Shown here: positions 43,337-54,310 of the stretch, piece after piece | How positions within the stretch are numbered: the first letter of the stretch is position 1 | Layout: each line of letters starts with the position of its first letter | Source: Dichetophora obliterata | Lineage: Eukaryota > Arthropoda > Insecta > Diptera > Sciomyzidae | Reading direction: 5' to 3' | Length of the DNA: 64,000 nt | NCBI GenBank assembly: GCA_963920525.1 | Contig: OY986437.1 | Location: 57,741,330 to 57,805,329, forward strand | Position numbers and translations under genes: made by a program | Notes under the pieces: model-generated | Told to the model about the DNA's origin: nothing | The model's input: the letters and a program-made list of their open reading frames with translations, nothing else | The model's database searches: none

Positions 43337-43409
43337 TGGCCCGGCCAGGATTCGAACCCTGGTCCCCTGGATGAGAGTCAAGAGCGCTACCACTAGACTA
43401 TCGGGGCCA
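43337..43409 (-). tRNA. tRNA-Glu(CTC)-like sequence, probably pseudo or SINE head
   Basis: On the minus strand, 73 nt resemble a tRNA: an A box TAGTCTAGTGGTAG, a seven-base anticodon loop CTCTCAT with U33 and anticodon CTC, and a perfect B box GGTTCGAATCC. The acceptor stem has one mismatch (GGCCCCG against CCGGGCC), the anticodon stem one mismatch, and the T-arm pairs only with an eight-base loop. These defects, and four other tRNA-like heads in the window, favour a pseudogene or SINE head over a working tRNA. Confidence 0.5.
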
Positions 43410-43419
43410 CCTTTGATAT

Positions 43420-44920
43420 TGGTTATCCTTACTAAAATTTAATAAAATTTATTATTTCGTATAATACAACAGCAAAAATATTTTGCAATTGTAATTTATT
43501 TTCATATTGTATAGCTCGATACGAAAATTTCTGTGAAAAGGTTATAATTTTAAAATAGATACTGATGTATACACACATCTTAAAATGTGAATACGTAAGT
43601 TTCTTATAACTTTTATTTGAAACATAAACCTAGAAAAGTCAACACTCTGCTACTTTAGGTTAGTTCTGCGAGATAATAATTGACCACTTTTATAAATTTT
43701 TCACACTCTTATCAGATTGTAAATTTTAATTAACTACTGTATTTAATTTCATCTTTATTGGTGCAGAGTTCAATAATTTTGCAAAAATGGCAGTCATGTT
43801 TAAAAACCACACCATAAATTATAGCCAAAAAATTAAAGCCGCAAAAAAAAAACGAATTTTTTTATTGTATGTATTTTGAATTTATGCGGCAATGCATGGC
43901 GTGAATTTTTAAGTAAGTTGAGTGCAAAAAGTGCAATTGAAGCGAGCAATAAAATGCATTTGTATGGGACGTATTTTTATAAAAATATTTGTGGTTGTAT
44001 GTGTTCACATTCAATAAATTAATAATTGAACAAATTAAAATAATTAATTACAATTTTTTTACTGACACACACACACTCATGCTTGGTAGCTTGAAACACT
44101 TGCGCCAACACTATAAATTTCAAAGGCAATAATTTATATGCACTCGCTGTGGCAACGCTTTTGAGAGCAATAATTGAAGCTCAATTAAACAATAAAATAA
44201 AAAATACACAAAAAAGCAGCGTTCTAGCACCACTGTTTAATGGCTGTAGTTGTTGTAAGTGTAATTGTTGCCATAAAAATTGCTGTTAACGTTATCGTTG
44301 TTCTTGTTGTTGTTTTAGTTCTTATTGTAATTGTATTGCCAAAATTGAAAATGCTCAAAAATTATGAGCAAATTATTTGGCCGCATAAATATTAGTAAAA
44401 TTAATACATGTTTGCATGCGAAATATGTACAAACATACATATGGATATAGTATGATATGTTTGTATGATAAGCTGTCTCGCTCTAGTACTTGATTAATAC
44501 TAATTGTTTGTTGTAAATATTGCGGTGTTTGCGCTGATGTTCTTGTTGTTGTTATTGTTGTTGTTATTGTTGCAGTTGAGGAGCCTCAACTAAATGTTTA
44601 AATTAATTAACTTAATTATTGCTCAATCACTGAAGCGCCATCTGTTGTCTGCTGTTGTAATTATTAAGATGTTTATTAATGCCTTCTTCTTCCATCACTT
44701 ATCGTTTTCGCCGCCTCAAACTTCCTCCCACCAATCAGCTTATTGTCTGTCTCTTTAGTGTTTTAGTTAGCATAATTTACAAGCTTTTCTTCAAGTATTT
44801 TAGTATTTTATATTCAAATTGACTCAAATTATTACAATTATTATATCATAATTGTTTTAGTAAATTCTTTTTTTAATATTTTCATTAGTAACACATTTGT
44901 TATTTTCCCTGGTGTGACTT
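43420..44920. other. Non-coding DNA rich in TTG/CAA runs
   Basis: TTG runs near 44290-44320 and 44540-44570 and long AT tracts. It lies downstream of the candidate exon at 44927-45166 on the minus strand and could be its intron. No other exon was recognised. Confidence 0.35.
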
Positions 44921-44926
44921 ACTTAC

Positions 44927-45166
44927 CCAGCACATTGGCCCCCAGATTGTTCAGCATGTTTGCCGAAAAATTTCGTATCGACAGCGTCGACAGTTTGACG
45001 TCTTCACTTTTGTGTCCTTGAGAATTGATAAAATTATTTGCTTCCAACTTATTCAAAAGTTCTTCTTCAAGCTTTTCGTATACTTTATATATCTTTATCA
45101 CAGTATTTTTTCACGTTTTCGTACAATTTTTCGTAAAGATTCTCATTGATTGGTTTTCGTTGTACT
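44927..45166 (-). pseudogene. Candidate host exon with a 2-bp frame defect, unrecognised
   Basis: Minus strand: a T-rich tract ending TTTTTGCAG precedes 45166 and a strong donor GTAAGTAAGT follows 44927, so both splice sites are good. Inside, the reading is protein-like in two frames that join at a TA run. The first part reads PINENLYEKLYENVKKYCDK before a stop; the second reads VYEKLEEELLNKLEANNFIN and later LSTLSIRNFSANMLNNLGAN up to the donor. The frames connect if two bases (TA) are missing from GATATATAAA near 45070. It could be a real exon with a local sequence error, or a decayed one. It is rich in Lys/Glu and possibly coiled-coil. I do not recognise the family. Confidence 0.5.
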
Positions 45167-45751
45167 CTGCAAAAACGGAATAAAAATTAAATTAATATAA
45201 TGTTGGAGAATATTTTTGCACAATACAGAAGTGAATATATTAGTTGTGGGATGAGAAAACTAATGAGTTGGGGTATTACAATTATTCCTATTTCTTATTA
45301 TTTCAATTCCAAATTTTCAACCTAACTGCATTTTTTGAGGTTCAAATAGAAAATTTTTCTAATAAAATCTTTTTTCAACTAAAAAAGTGGAAATTCAATT
45401 TTATTATTCAACATTGTTGCGAGGGAGATACAACGAATATAGTGATTATTCATTTTTTGATGCTTTTTATATATCACGATTTCTTTTTAGCCTCAAAATG
45501 GGCCTTAGTTTCCAGTGGCGGATCTAGAAATTGCTCGTGGGGGGGGGCTAAATAAGCAAATTAGTTTTTTTTTAATTCATTGTGTTTATTGATGTATTTA
45601 TTACATAGTAAACTTATTTTTATAAATTACATTTACGTTTTAAATATCATGAGTATAATTCAAAAGCATATCAAAAGTTTAAAATTTATATAATTTGTAA
45701 GAATTGAAAGGAAAGAAGTAGCTAATGATTATATTCAACTTAAAATTCATA

Positions 45752-46494
45752 AAGTGCGTAAAGATAAATTCGTCAATCCGACGCTAACTTAGCGAAGACT
45801 CACCCCAATAATTTTGATCCGCAAAAAGTTAAATTCGTACTTTTTGCTAAGTACGCATTTAATTTTCGGAGGAAATTTCCCCCAAAATTAAATTCGTTCT
45901 TTTTGCACAGTACGAATTTAACTTTTGGGAGGAACTTAAATTCGTTTTATATACAAAGTACGTGTTTAACTTTTGTATCAAGTTTAGCTTTTGGCTTAAT
46001 TTTGAGTGCACAATTAAGACTTTTGCCATAGATATTTTTTAAAAAGTAGTGAAACTGGCGTTCATGGTACTAAGTTTCAATGCAAAAATTCTCAAAATTT
46101 GATTTAAGAATGTTTTTGAAATGCATATCATTGGACAGGTGATTAAACCACCTTTATAACGATATATGGCTTATTAAGACTTTTGCCACAAATATTTTTT
46201 AAAAAGCATTGAAACTGGCGTTCATGGTACTAAGTTTTAGTAAAATGTGAAAAATTCTTAAAATCTGAGCAAAGAATATTTTTGAAATGCATATCATTGG
46301 ACAGGTGATTAAACCACCTTTATAACGACATATAGCTTATTGAGACTTTTGCCATAAATATTTTTAAAAAAGTAGTGAGACTGGCGTTCAAGGTACTAAG
46401 TTTTAGTACAAAAATGCAAATATATCGTAGGAAATTTCCACCCAAAATTAAATTCAAAATTAATTCGGATTGACGAATTTATCTTCACGCACTT
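45752..46494. mobile_element. TIR MITE with internal tandem units
   Basis: Left AAGTGCGTAAAGATAAATTC and right, read inward, AAGTGCGTGAAGATAAATTC, continuing GTCAATCCGA (about 30 bp). The interior has about 2.7 tandem units of 160-166 bp (46014, 46174, 46340; key word GAAACTGGCGTTCATGGTAC) and, to the left (45826-45970), three shorter units around AAATTCGTACTTTTTGC. It is nested inside the hAT element. Confidence 0.8.
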
Positions 46495-46577
46495 AAATGC
46501 TTATATAATTTTTTTTTTATTACTTTCTTTATTTAGCTATTTGCTATTTGTGTAAAATTAAGTTATTATATGGAAGC

Positions 46578-46721
46578 TTATGGATCTTCAACATCCCAAT
46601 TCGCGTTACTCATGCGTCGATTTTTTCATTTACATAAAACTTCAGCGATTTCCTCTGGGTTAATATTAATTTCTTTGTGAATGTTTGATAGGGCTAAACT
46701 ATATAGCCGATTTTGAGCCAT
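46578..46721 (-). pseudogene. hAT transposase C-terminal remnant
   Basis: The minus strand encodes MAQNRLYSLALSNIHKEINI, then NPEEIAEVLCK, a TGA stop, and in the same frame KNRRMSNANWDVEDP with a final TAA at 46578. The RL..LAL..IH.EI pattern is the conserved C-terminal dimerisation region of hAT transposases. It is in the expected element and fits a minus-strand gene. Only this end survives. Confidence 0.8.
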
Positions 46722-47099
46722 TTTTGTTTTGTTTTTGTTTTTTGTTTTTTATATGCTTAATTTTTTGTAAGTGAATTGAAATAATAACTAATTAAAAAAA
46801 CAAATCAATAGAAATTTGTGTCAATAATCTATGATTTTTTAAAATTTTATCGCGTAAGAAATAGAACATCGATCACATTGAAAGAAGGATTAACGTTGGT
46901 TATTTGAAAACACTGACTACATAAATTACTGTAGATATTTAATATTTTTTCTTCAATTCAGTTAAAGAAAAATGTCAACAACCGAATATAGGCAGACATA
47001 CATACTCAACGTTATCTAAATTTAAGAGCCAACCGAGAAAATCAAACACCTTCATAACATTTTGGACAAAATTACTTTTGTTTTTATGAGAAAGAAAGA

Positions 47100-47270
47100 C
47101 CTTCAAAAATAATTTACTTATTTATATTTTAATATTTTATAGCACTTATTTATGAGCCACTTACTATTTTTACAATTTTAAGCTTTTCGTTCCTTCTTGC
47201 TCCTTTCCAAAAATATAAATGCTGAAATGACTCGAACCTACTGCGGACAAAGCTGCAGGTAACTGCTAGT
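47100..47270 (+). mobile_element. Helitron-like 3' end inside the hAT element
   Basis: TGACTCGAACCTACTGCGGA, then AAGCTGCAGGTAACTGCTAGT-type sequence ending CTAGT at 47270. A GC-rich block closely followed by CTAGT is a common insect Helitron terminus. No 5' end identified; start arbitrary. Confidence 0.4.
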
Positions 47271-47339
47271 ATTTATTTAAAAAATTAAATTAAGCGTCTG
47301 GTTGCTTCAGCCCCCATATCCCCCCTGGATCCGCGCCTG

Positions 47340-47980
47340 TCAGTTTCATTGATTATTTCTTCATTAGTGCTGAATTTCTTTTCATGGAGCATTCTTTTGA
47401 GGTGTGCAAGCAGGAAAAAGTCACTGCGTGCCAGATCACGACAATACTTTTGATGGGACAGCAATTCATAGCCTAATACGTGCAATTTGACCACCGTTTT
47501 CATCAAATTGTAACACAGCGTTTGTTTCTTCTTCAAATGCAGCCGTTTTTGTTGTGATTTTATCCTTCAAACGCTCCAACAATGTTATGTAATAATCGTT
47601 GTTGATGGTTGGGCCATTTCAAAGGTAATCGATGTATATTATGCCATGCGCATCTCAGAATACAAATGCCATAACCTTACCAGCTGACTGTTTCGTCTTT
47701 TTACTCGTTCGGGCCTTGTTCGGGTCTCGTTCGGACCTCCACTGTGTACATCGTCGTCTGTATTCATTTTGCCCCGTGTTAATTTAGCAAACCACTTCTC
47801 AACGTTTAATTTTTCTGGTGCAGAGTCCGAATAATGTTTATCAAGCCCAGCTTTGGCTTCAAAAGTACTTTTTTACGTTAAGTAATGCTTCACTAACTCA
47901 CGAAATTTTTTAATAATTTTTATTTACAATAACATAAGTTGCTTCACTCACAATCTCACATATGTATGTATACATGTCTC
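47340..47980 (-). pseudogene. mariner transposase, deleted and frameshifted
   Basis: Minus-strand pieces: AKAGLDKHYSDSAPEKLNVE, KMNTDDDVHSGGPNE, then in another frame AGKVMAFVFWDAHGIIYIDY (a catalytic region), and last VLGYELLSHQKYCRDLARSD followed by FFLLAHLKRMLHEKKFSTNE. Internal deletions and stops separate them. The hAT element interrupts the gene after NETD and the C-terminal residues lie near 45505-45415. Confidence 0.85.
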
Positions 47981-48069
47981 GTTTGAAGGTTGGTTTTAAC
48001 TACAAATAATATGGATTTAATTCTAGTAACGCCATCTATGTGCTAGCCTACAAACTTTTCAGCCCAATT

Positions 48070-48483
48070 GTTTTTTTTTTTTACTAATTTACTAATTTCA
48101 AAAATTTTCAGCTTTTAAGTTGACTTTTGCAACTATTTAGATTGACTTTTTGATATACTTTGAGCTTAAAAAATATTTAAAAACTTACTTTATTAACTAC
48201 TTTGGTTGTTTTTTTCATTTTAGCTTAGTTTAAACTTTATTTTTTTCAAAATATCTAAATTTTTACTTTTAAACATTTTGATTTTCAACATTATAATTTT
48301 AACGTTTCCTACGAATAACTTCGTTATTTTTTTCATTACATTTGTAGTATTTATGTGCTAATGCTTTCGTACTATTTACGAATGAAAAATATTAGTAATA
48401 TTAGTAGGAAAAATTCATTCATTCATACAATGTACGAATTATTAGTTCAGTTTAAAAAATTTAAAACCGAAACCATGCCGTCA
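48070..48483. other. AT-rich spacer with TACGAAT words
   Basis: The heptamer TACGAAT or its complement recurs near 48310, 48375 and 48435, and again at 49360-49430 on the other side of the TIR element at 48484. No gene seen. Confidence 0.35.
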
Positions 48484-49024
48484 CACTCAGGGAAAAATTC
48501 TCTTACCTGCTTCAGGTTATTTTTACCTGACGAATTTGGTTAGGAGAGCCAACCACATCAACCTGATTAACGTTAGTTTCACCTGACGAATCTGATTCAC
48601 AGAAATACATAAAGAAATTAGCGGAAAAGCCATAGTAGGTTTATATCGACAAAAAACAACCTGTCAGCTCACAAATTCTGCTCTTGTGGTGCAGAGCTTG
48701 TAACAAAGGGTACCTCGGCATAAGGTAGGTGAAATGCCCTGTCTTTAAATTTTTAATTTCATCTGATTCTGTATCACTTGGGCTTAAAATAATATAATTA
48801 AAAAATGTCATCATTGGTATTTGGTTAGTTAACCTGATTAAATTCGATTTAACCACAAATAATGGTTTAGATAACCATATTTGTCAGTTTGATTAAACCA
48901 CAAAAACAGGTTAAATTGTCCTGAATGGCATGTAGTAATCTTAACCTGATGATTCAGGTTGTAAAATTTTAACCTGAAATTTAGTTAAGATTTGGTTATA
49001 TTAACCAGATTTTTTTTCTGGGTC
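48484..49024. mobile_element. CAC-type TIR element with subterminal AACCTGA repeats
   Basis: The left end is CACTCAGGGAAAAATTC and the right end, read inward, GACCCAGAAAAAAAATC, with CA on both sides. The word AACCTGA or TTACCTGA / TCAGGTTA recurs about ten times near the two ends, like an array of transposase-binding sites. An alternative right boundary is 49475, where GAGTG is followed by TA (read inward CACTCAAAAATATTTC); that version would enclose the tRNA-like dimer at 49052-49285. No coding capacity. Confidence 0.6.
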
Positions 49025-49051
49025 CAGGTTTGTTTAACAAATACAGAACAA

Positions 49052-49285
49052 AAGGAACTGTATGATTTTAAAGTGGCTGTAGCCTACTGGTGGAGTGCGT
49101 TCCCGGTAAGCTAAAGAGCTGAGGTTCAATTTCCCGCTAAGACATAATTTTTTTTGCTGGCTTTTCGAGAAACAACAGAATTTAAGGAACTGTATGATTG
49201 CAAAGTGACCAAAGCCTACTTTTAGAGTGCCTGGCCCGCAAGTTAAAGAGCCGAAGTTCAAACCCCAGCTCAGACAGAATTTTTT
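49052..49285 (+). repeat. Tandem dimer of tRNA-like SINE heads
   Basis: Two copies about 132 bp apart each have AAGGAACTGTATGAT, an A-box-like TAGCCTACTGGTGG / AAGCCTACTTTTAG, then AAGTTAAAGAGC / AAGCTAAAGAGC and a B box (GGTTCAATTTC, degenerate; AGTTCAAACCC), ending in ...AGACA and a T-run. The T-runs would act as pol III terminators. Confidence 0.7.
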
Positions 49286-49890
49286 TTTAGATATTATGAT
49301 CATTCGTAAATGTAACAAATGTATTCGGACAATATACATGAGTTTTTGTAGGAATACGAATAAAATATTCGTTATATGTATCAATATCTTCGAATCCTAT
49401 TCGCAGCTGAAAACTACGAATAAAATTCGTAGAATTCATACAGTAATTAGAAATACACAGAAATATTTTTGAGTGTAGGATATGGAACATCATCAAAATG
49501 AGGAACTGGCAATAAAACGGTCTTGACAGTGGCGTAAATCACTCCTGACAAAACGGTCGTCTCCATATCATCCGAACATTAAATTTCATGTGTCGTTTTT
49601 TGCACGAGCTTCATTCATACAATATTAATTTGCACAATTGACATACACTGCTTGACGTTCATGGTTTATAAATATTCTCATCTGCAATACTAAATTAATA
49701 AAGATGTAGCAGAAAAAATTTCGATCGTCTGGAATTCTCGCAGTCTCCTCTATTTTATAGTTTATTTTATTTTTTTATTTTCTTTCTTTCGTTACAAATT
49801 GTGCGCCTCTTTTGCTTGCCACATTTTTTGCTAGAATTCTAGAATTTTTTGCTTCTTTTTCTTTAATACAACTTGCCAGCATTGCATACA

Positions 49891-50345
49891 TGGTATAATA
49901 AAACCAGGTAGGCTCACGACTGACTTCTCTCATAGTACTTCTCATAGACATTAGTAAAAAAATCAGGCGTTTCGCTTTGACGGTTTCGGCGGTCGCGGTC
50001 TAAGTCGTGAGCCTACCTCGTTTTACTGTAGCACGCAAGGAAATGTATTTCGTTTAGTTTTCACAGTATCGACGGTTGCACTCTCAGTCATGAGCCTACC
50101 TTGGTTTCATTGTGCCATGTAAACGAATGTACTCTGTTTCGTTTTGACAGTATCGGTGGTTGCAATCTCAATCATGAACCTACCTGATTTTATTGTACCA
50201 TGCAAACTAATGTATTCCATTTAGTTTTTACCGTATCAGCGGTTGCACTTTCAGTAATGAGCCTACCTGGTTTTATTGTACCAAGAACACTAATGTATTC
50301 CGTTTCGGCGGTCGCACTCTAAGTCGTGAGCCTGGTTTAATTGTA
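49891..50345. repeat. 83-bp tandem array with an inverted first unit
   Basis: GAGCCTACCT-type words recur at 50009, 50092, 50176, 50259 and 50328 (periods 83, 84, 83, 69). Each is preceded by a CGGTTGCACTCTCAGTCAT-type block and followed by GGTTTTATTGTACCATG. The left border (49891-49921, AATAAAACCAGGTAGGCTCA) is the reverse complement of the unit end. The whole may be a MITE whose right terminal repeat has been amplified. Confidence 0.88.
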
Positions 50346-50837
50346 GTATGTTTGCTTGTATCTTTTGTGTTCTTTCTCAAAGCACCCGATGTGACACTTA
50401 TGCCCTATGAGCAAAAAAAGTTTTTAAAATAAATTGTCTTACCTACAACAACCCTTACTTGTTATGTATTTATATGACAATAATATAATGCGAAATGCAT
50501 AAATTCACAATCACTCAATTTGGGTGCTTTCCTTCAATTAAATACAACTTTTCCATTTCTCAATAGATTCTCTACAACAATATCTGTCTTTTCGAAAAAG
50601 TACGGGCTTTAAGCAAAAAATAACAAAACTAACAAAACATATTAAATTTCTTAGCAAAACTTAAAATTAGTTTGGTTTTTTTTTATTGCGAATTTAGCTG
50701 AAAAACATGAAAAATCCTAAAAAAAACTTTATTTATATCGCCGAAACTAACAGTTTAATCAAAACATAATATAGGAATTGTTTGTAAAAAATTGTACAAG
50801 CTTTAACTTGATATATTATTTATTTGATTACACTAGG
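50346..50837. other. AT-rich spacer
   Basis: No gene seen. Confidence 0.3.
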
Positions 50838-51427
50838 CGCCACCATTTTTAAAATCCACATGCCACTATTTTTTTCTTATGGTCTTTGGCCTGCTAAATC
50901 CGAAGATCGCAATAAAAATTTTTTCTATGGATTAGTTTTTGAGAATTGAAAATTTTTCCCCCTTTTCCAGGATATAGTGTCATAAATACCAACCTATCTC
51001 AAGAATGGATTAACCAATTTTTAAAAAATTAAACACCAGATTAAAGATAATTAAATTACTTACAACTGCTTTGAACAAATTTTGTCATTTGACCCAGTAG
51101 TTTTGACGCTATTGGAAGAAATTCCACATTTTTTTTAAAATCAAGCTGAATAATGTTTCAATACACAAAAAAAAAATCGAAATTACTAATCAAAATTACA
51201 GTTTATCATTTTGTACGTAAAGAAAGTTTTTTGAAGAAAATAACGCAGTACTTTTGAAGAAAATTCATGGTAGAAAAATGAAGTTATGAAGATATTGAGT
51301 GAAGGTACCAAAATTCTACATTTTCGTGCTTTTTACGTGCTTTTTTCCATTTTGTTCCGCATTACATTTTTTTATTCAATGAGCACGTATTTCAAATTCA
51401 ATGAACCCAATTATTATTAAATTTATT

Positions 51428-51886
51428 ATGTTTACTTTATATGATTTTAATACAAATTCTAAATGTTTGATAGTTTAAATCATACTTGATTTTAAATACA
51501 AATTCTAGTTGTTTGATCGTTTAAAATCGTTTATTGAGCTTAAGGTCAAAGTTAGAACAATTAATTGTTCTAGCGAGTCTTTCCAAAGAAACAACAACAA
51601 AAACAAAGTTTTTCAATATGAAAAGGAAAAAATCACTAGCTGATCTGATTGCAATTTCTGCCCGGCTAAAGGCGTCATCAGAAATCTTTGTGATACCCGT
51701 GCAAGCGCGCACTAACACTATTTGTTCTACCTTTGACCTTAAGCTCAATAAACGATTTTAAACTATCAACAACTAGAATTTGTATTTAAAATCAAGTATG
51801 ATTTAAACTATTAAACATTTAGAATTTGTATTTAAATCATATAAAGTCAACATAATAAATGAAGAGGTCATTAAGGAAAAAACTTT
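51428..51886. mobile_element. Foldback element, copy B
   Basis: Same family as 4775-5563. The left arm is nearly complete, the right arm has lost its inner part (joined at ACTAACACTATTTGTTCTAC), and the right tail (GGTCATTAAGGAAAAAACTTT-like) is present. ATTAAATTTATT lies at 51416-51427 and again at 51887-51898, a 12-bp duplication. It sits within the centre of the larger inverted repeat, so it inserted later than that structure formed or was carried along. Confidence 0.9.
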
Positions 51887-51898
51887 ATTAAATTTATT

Positions 51899-53157
51899 TA
51901 TTTATCTTTTAATTTTGTTTTTTTTTTATCTGAAACCGATACGCCCACGGTTTCAACGGGTCGGGGTATAGTAACTTTTTGCATACGTATTATTAATGAA
52001 TTTCAGTTAAAAGCAAGCAAAATCTCTAACGGGGATCATGTTCCCATCCCCCTGGATTCGTACCCGTGTTGTTGCCTACACTTTGGTATAGCCAACGACA
52101 AAACTATACCTTTTAAATAGCTAACTACTAATGAATAGGTGTACTTTGGAGAATTACAAAAATGCGCTACATGCTTGGTGACATGCAGGCGGCGACCCCA
52201 GAACGTAACTTCCTAGAAATTTGAAGCAATTCGCAGTAGGTCACAAAACTGTTACCGTGTACAGTTCTCTAATCCATATAACAGTAAGTGCATATTTTTA
52301 AATATTTTTTCCTGGCTCGGTCGTAAGCGCGCACTATACGCACGGTATAATTAAATTTGTTAATTTTTGTGAATAAATACTTGTGAAACGGGCAAAAGAG
52401 CAAGACTGTTTTCTTGCAAAAATGATCCAGACCGTTTTCGTTATGTGTGCGGTATATATCTGAAAAAAACAATATGTATTCACGGATTCGCTTCGAAAAA
52501 TGAATGACGAGTATTTTGGAATGGCACCTGAAGCTATAAATCGACATTGGGCAAGTAAATGAACAAAGTAAAAATAAAGTTATATCACTGCAAACTTTTC
52601 AATTTTCATTCTTGGTCACACCCAACACATTTTCTAAAACGTTTATTTTAAAGAAAAAACTGTATTTTCTAAACAGTAAGTATTAAAAAATAGGCAAAAA
52701 GATTCCAAAGAATGTATTACACCAAAATTATTGTTTGCGCTCTAAGAAACATTTTGCACAATATATTCTGAAAGATATAATTCTTCAAAAGCTCAGAATT
52801 GTAAGGTCACACCCGTCACAGTCTTTTGATTGCCATTTTGAGCAGAAAACGGGTTCTTTCAGTGCCCACCTATTTTTTACGTCTTAAAACTTAACAACCT
52901 TTGGAATCGCAGCCCTTTTTTTAATAAGAAATTTAATACATCTGAATTATAAGCAAAAATGTGAGAATATGGTCACACCCGTGGGGTGTGATTGGCCCTA
53001 ATTCAACATCTCTGTCTTATTTCCTTTCCTTTTTTTTCTTCCTTTTATTTTTCTTCTTATTACTTCTTTTTTAGAGATATATGTATAGATATGTGTATAG
53101 ACATTTAAAATTTAAATTTTAATTAATTAAATTCGGATGTGTTTACAATAAATTAAC
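51899..53157. other. Centre of the large inverted repeat, no gene seen
   Basis: The DNA is mostly AT-rich. A GAAACCG/CGGTTTC hairpin lies at 51931-51953. Several 'ggtcacacccg'-like words occur (near 52613, 52806, 52973). The ORF at 52269-52547 has no recognisable protein character. Confidence 0.35.
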
Positions 53158-53930
53158 AGTCATCAAATGGAAAAAGCATAAAAAAGATGAATTTGAGTAC
53201 CTTCACTCAATGGACCATAGCTTTATTATTGCGCCATTAATTTTCTTCAAAAGTACTGCGTTCTTCTCTTCAACAAACTATCTTCACGCACAAAATGATA
53301 AACTGAGAAGGTTTCTGCAATTTAATTTTTTTTTATTGAAACATTATTCGACATAATTTTTTTCAAAAAAAAGAAAAATCTGGAATTTCTTCCGATAGCG
53401 TAAAACTACTGAGCCAAATGACAAAATTTGTCTAAAGCAGTTGTAGGTAATTTAATTATCTGTTATTTGGTGTTAATTTTCAATTATTATTTGGTAAATT
53501 GGTCAATTCGTTCTCGAGATAGGTTGATATTTATGACACTATATCCTGGAAATAGGGGAAACATTTTTGAAAGGTCATATCTCAAAAACCTATGCATAGA
53601 AAATTTTTTTATTAAGATATTAGAGTTCAGCAAGCCGAATTCCGCAAGAAAAGTATAGTGGGATGTGGATCTCAGAAAAATTTTTGCATTTTGGCGCCAA
53701 GCGTTATTGTTGTTTGTTCTAGAGATATATGCAGTTAAGTGGAACAAACTTTTTTGTAAAAAAACTACAGTGGGCAATATCTTGAAAACGGAGTTACAGA
53801 AAAAAAATAACAATTTCTGAAGCACCGACCCATTTGACATTAGAAATGGATAGTGGTATTCATTGTACATTCTGGCTGTAAGCCAGTGTAATCAATTATA
53901 CAAAAAAATTTTCAAAAAAATTTGTTTGTC

Positions 53931-54310
53931 CTTTGTAGTCTAGTGAAGAGTGCGCTATACTATCAACTCAAGCCGGCTCGAATCCGGGTTCAGGCATGGT
54001 TCTTTTCGCTTTCTTTGTTCTTTAATACATTTAAGAATTATTAAAACAAAAAATTCGCACTTAAACGTGGAATTAAAGGGCAGAAACAACTGAGGGCTGG
54101 AAATGCTTGCCGAGGTTAAGGCATATACCTAGCCTCGGTTATAAGCAATTTAAATTGTCTTTCACGTTTGTTCCACATAATCGATAATTCACGTATGGTT
54201 CCAATCAATTCTTCCTCTTAATAATCTATCCCTTTTCCTTTCAGGTCCAAGACCAAACGTTGTTTGCATGCCTTGGGTCTTAGATCTTTTACAAAGAAAA
54301 AAAAAATATT
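53931..54310 (+). repeat. tRNA-derived SINE with A-rich tail
   Basis: The head (53935-53999) has TAGTCTAGTGA as A box and GGCTCGAATCC as a near-canonical B box. It resembles the tRNA-Glu-like sequence at 43337-43409. The body runs to an A-run at 54296-54308. An AGGCATATACCTAGCCTCGG block in the body can pair on itself. The right boundary is inferred from the A-run. Confidence 0.65.

Larger units (their letters stand above)
45513..47339. mobile_element. hAT element with 8-bp target duplication
   Basis: The left end is CAGTGGCGGATCTAG and the right end, read inward, CAGGCGCGGATCCAGGGGGG. The flanking octamers are TTAGTTTC (45505-45512) and TCAGTTTC (47340-47347), 7 of 8 identical, and removing the element rejoins mariner coding sequence, so the boundaries are well supported. 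Inside are a transposase C-terminal remnant (46578-46721), a nested MITE (45752-46494) and a Helitron-like 3' end at 47270. Eight-base duplication and CAG-ends identify hAT. Confidence 0.88.
45400..48066 (-). mobile_element. Old mariner split by a hAT element
   Basis: The minus-strand 5' TIR region near 48066-48000 reads TTGGGCTGAAAAGTTTGTAG then TAGATGGCG, a mariner-type start. Transposase pieces follow at 47980-47340 and, beyond the hAT insertion, near 45505-45415 (KAHFEAKKKS, then YIRCISLAT). The distal TIR was not found. This belongs to a different mariner type from the element at 34854. Confidence 0.75.
50838..53708. repeat. Large inverted repeat, arms about 530 bp
   Basis: 50838-51365 and 53158-53708 are reverse complements at moderate identity. 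Matching words include GGCGCC, CCACAT..CACTAT, GGATATAGTGTCATAAATA, CAATTTTTAA, ACAACTGCTTT, TTTGTCATTTG and TGAAGGTAC. Similarity fades outside about 50785 and 53765. The 1.8-kb centre holds foldback copy B and unassigned sequence without a gene. This could be a long-TIR DNA element or a large foldback. Confidence 0.82.

Noticed and set aside
43337..43409. Functional tRNA-Glu gene
   Set aside because: The mismatches in the acceptor and anticodon stems and the poor T-arm pairing make a pseudogene or SINE head more likely; kept as tRNA-like with low confidence.
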